Part shown: positions 34,582-35,310 of the stretch, one piece after another
Layout of the letters: each line of letters starts with the position of its first letter
How positions within the stretch are numbered: position 1 is the first letter of the stretch
From: Gammaproteobacteria bacterium
GTDB taxonomy: Bacteria; Pseudomonadota; Gammaproteobacteria; Steroidobacterales; Steroidobacteraceae
DNA: 35,310 nt
NCBI GenBank assembly: GCA_025355165.1
Contig: JANYAD010000146.1
Span: 1 to 35,310 of the forward strand
Direction: 5' to 3'
Translations under genes and position numbers: made by a program
Notes under the pieces: generated by a model
The model's database searches: none
What the model was told of the DNA's origin: nothing
The model's input: only the letters and a program-made list of their open reading frames with translations

Positions 34582-35310
34582 TCAGGTCGCCTTCGCCGCA
34601 CTCGATCGGAAGGCCCGCACTCCCTCGATGAAGGCGTCGATCTGCGGATCGGTCCCGATGGTAATGCGGCACCAATTCTCGTAAGGTGAAAAACGCCGCG
34701 CGACAACGATATTCCGATGCCGCATGAACTCGGTGAACTGCTTGATCGGCACGCCCGTGTCGAAGAATACGAAATTGCCATGAGGCTCGGCGTACGAAAA
34801 GTGCAGTCGCGCCAGCTCCGCGGTGAGGCGGGCGCGGCTGGCCAGGATCCGCCGTCGACAGTCTGCCAGGAACTCCTTGTCACCGAGGCTCGCATACGCC
34901 CCGCGCACAGCGAATATGTTGGGCGTCGACATGCGCGCGGCGGAGACTTCCTCGATGACCTCGGGTCGGGCGATTCCATAGCCGTACCGAACCCCAGCCA
35001 TGCCGTGAAGCTTGGAGAATGTTCGCAACACGACGACACGCTTTGGCCCCGCGACCAGGCTGGCCGACGAAGGTGTGCCCTCTACGAATTCCATATAGGC
35101 CTCATCGATGACGGTCGTCACATGATCCGGAAGCGCGGCGACGAATGATGCGATTGTCGCGGAATCGACCATCGTGCCCGTCGGGTTGTTCGGATTGCAG
35201 ATATAAACAACGCGCGTCTTGGCGGAGACCGCCGCGTGCATCGCGCTCAAATCGTGGCGCAGCTGTTTATCGACGGCCACCATCTTCAGGGTCGCCCCAG
35301 TATGCCGGGC
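34582..35310 (-). CDS. Histidinol-phosphate-aminotransferase-like enzyme, 5' partial
   Basis: At least 242 residues; the frame is open to the right window edge, so the N-terminus is missing (an ATG at 35283 is probably internal). Typical fold-type I aminotransferase features: VVYICNPNNPTGTMV, the Asp-Glu-Ala-Tyr pattern VIDEAYMEF, the PLP lysine in LRTFSKLHGMAGVRYGYGIA, and the C-terminal Arg segment NWCRITIGTD. The pattern is that of HisC and related aminotransferases, which transfer the amino group of histidinol phosphate or aromatic amino acids. No other his gene is visible, so a role in histidine synthesis is not supported by context. Family confidence is high, substrate low. Confidence 0.85.
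   Translation of the reverse strand, partial: ARHTGATLKMVAVDKQLRHDLSAMHAAVSAKTRVVYICNPNNPTGTMVDSATIASFVAALPDHVTTVIDEAYMEFVEGTPSSASLVAGPKRVVVLRTFSKLHGMAGVRYGYGIARPEVIEEVSAARMSTPNIFAVRGAYASLGDKEFLADCRRRILASRARLTAELARLHFSYAEPHGNFVFFDTGVPIKQFTEFMRHRNIVVARRFSPYENWCRITIGTDPQIDAFIEGVRAFRSSAAKAT

Overview
The window is GC-rich, Gram-negative-type DNA. A TonB-like protein, a TonB-dependent receptor, a c4-type cytochrome, a FixJ-type regulator, a porin-like cytochrome and a PEP-CTERM-like sorting tail point to a proteobacterium. A soil or freshwater gammaproteobacterium of the Steroidobacter/Nevskia/xanthomonad kind fits best, but this is inference from gene style and no marker gene is present. No rRNA, tRNA, CRISPR array or intact insertion sequence was seen.

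Left part (1-9.9 kb): the end of a TonB-C-domain gene; a convergent two-component cassette (FixJ-type regulator plus a kinase with no sensor domain); a PAS hybrid kinase; then a respiratory pair (a porin-like beta-barrel with one haem-c motif plus a dihaem c4-type cytochrome); then a secreted papain-like peptidase. Between 10.1 and 11.06 kb lie remnants of an SDR gene and of a VOC/glyoxalase gene, followed by a PEP-CTERM-like surface protein.

Centre (12.2-17.7 kb), the most interesting block: two divergent units. Leftward run a PhyH-family Fe/2-oxoglutarate dioxygenase and a Spinster-type MFS transporter (4-base overlap). Rightward run an OPA/GlpT-like MFS transporter broken by one in-frame TGA, a gamma-butyrobetaine-hydroxylase-like dioxygenase (TmpA type) and an HD-domain oxygenase of the PhnZ/TmpB type (10-base overlap). 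By family knowledge this looks like oxidative C-P bond cleavage of an (amino- or trimethylamino-)alkylphosphonate, giving phosphate, with its own transporters.

Right-centre (18.3-21.5 kb): a secreted protein with an HEVGEW motif and a strong hairpin behind it, a frameshifted beta-propeller pseudogene, and a Phd/PIN toxin-antitoxin pair behind an AT-rich leader. From 29.9 down to 22 kb a leftward operon encodes an NTF2-like secreted protein, a TonB-dependent receptor, a 1208-residue protein made of two complete DUF885 metallopeptidase-like domains, and a secreted amidohydrolase. It ends in two tandem hairpins and looks like a peptide (or modified peptide) import and hydrolysis unit.

Right end (30-35.3 kb): a truncated PLP decarboxylase, a dihaem peroxidase-like cytochrome, a cupin broken by a frameshift, a decayed TolB-like propeller fragment and the end of a histidinol-phosphate-aminotransferase-like gene that runs off the window. 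At least seven decayed or interrupted genes lie between intact operons, so the window is unusually rich in recent gene loss (or, for the single-base lesions, assembly error).
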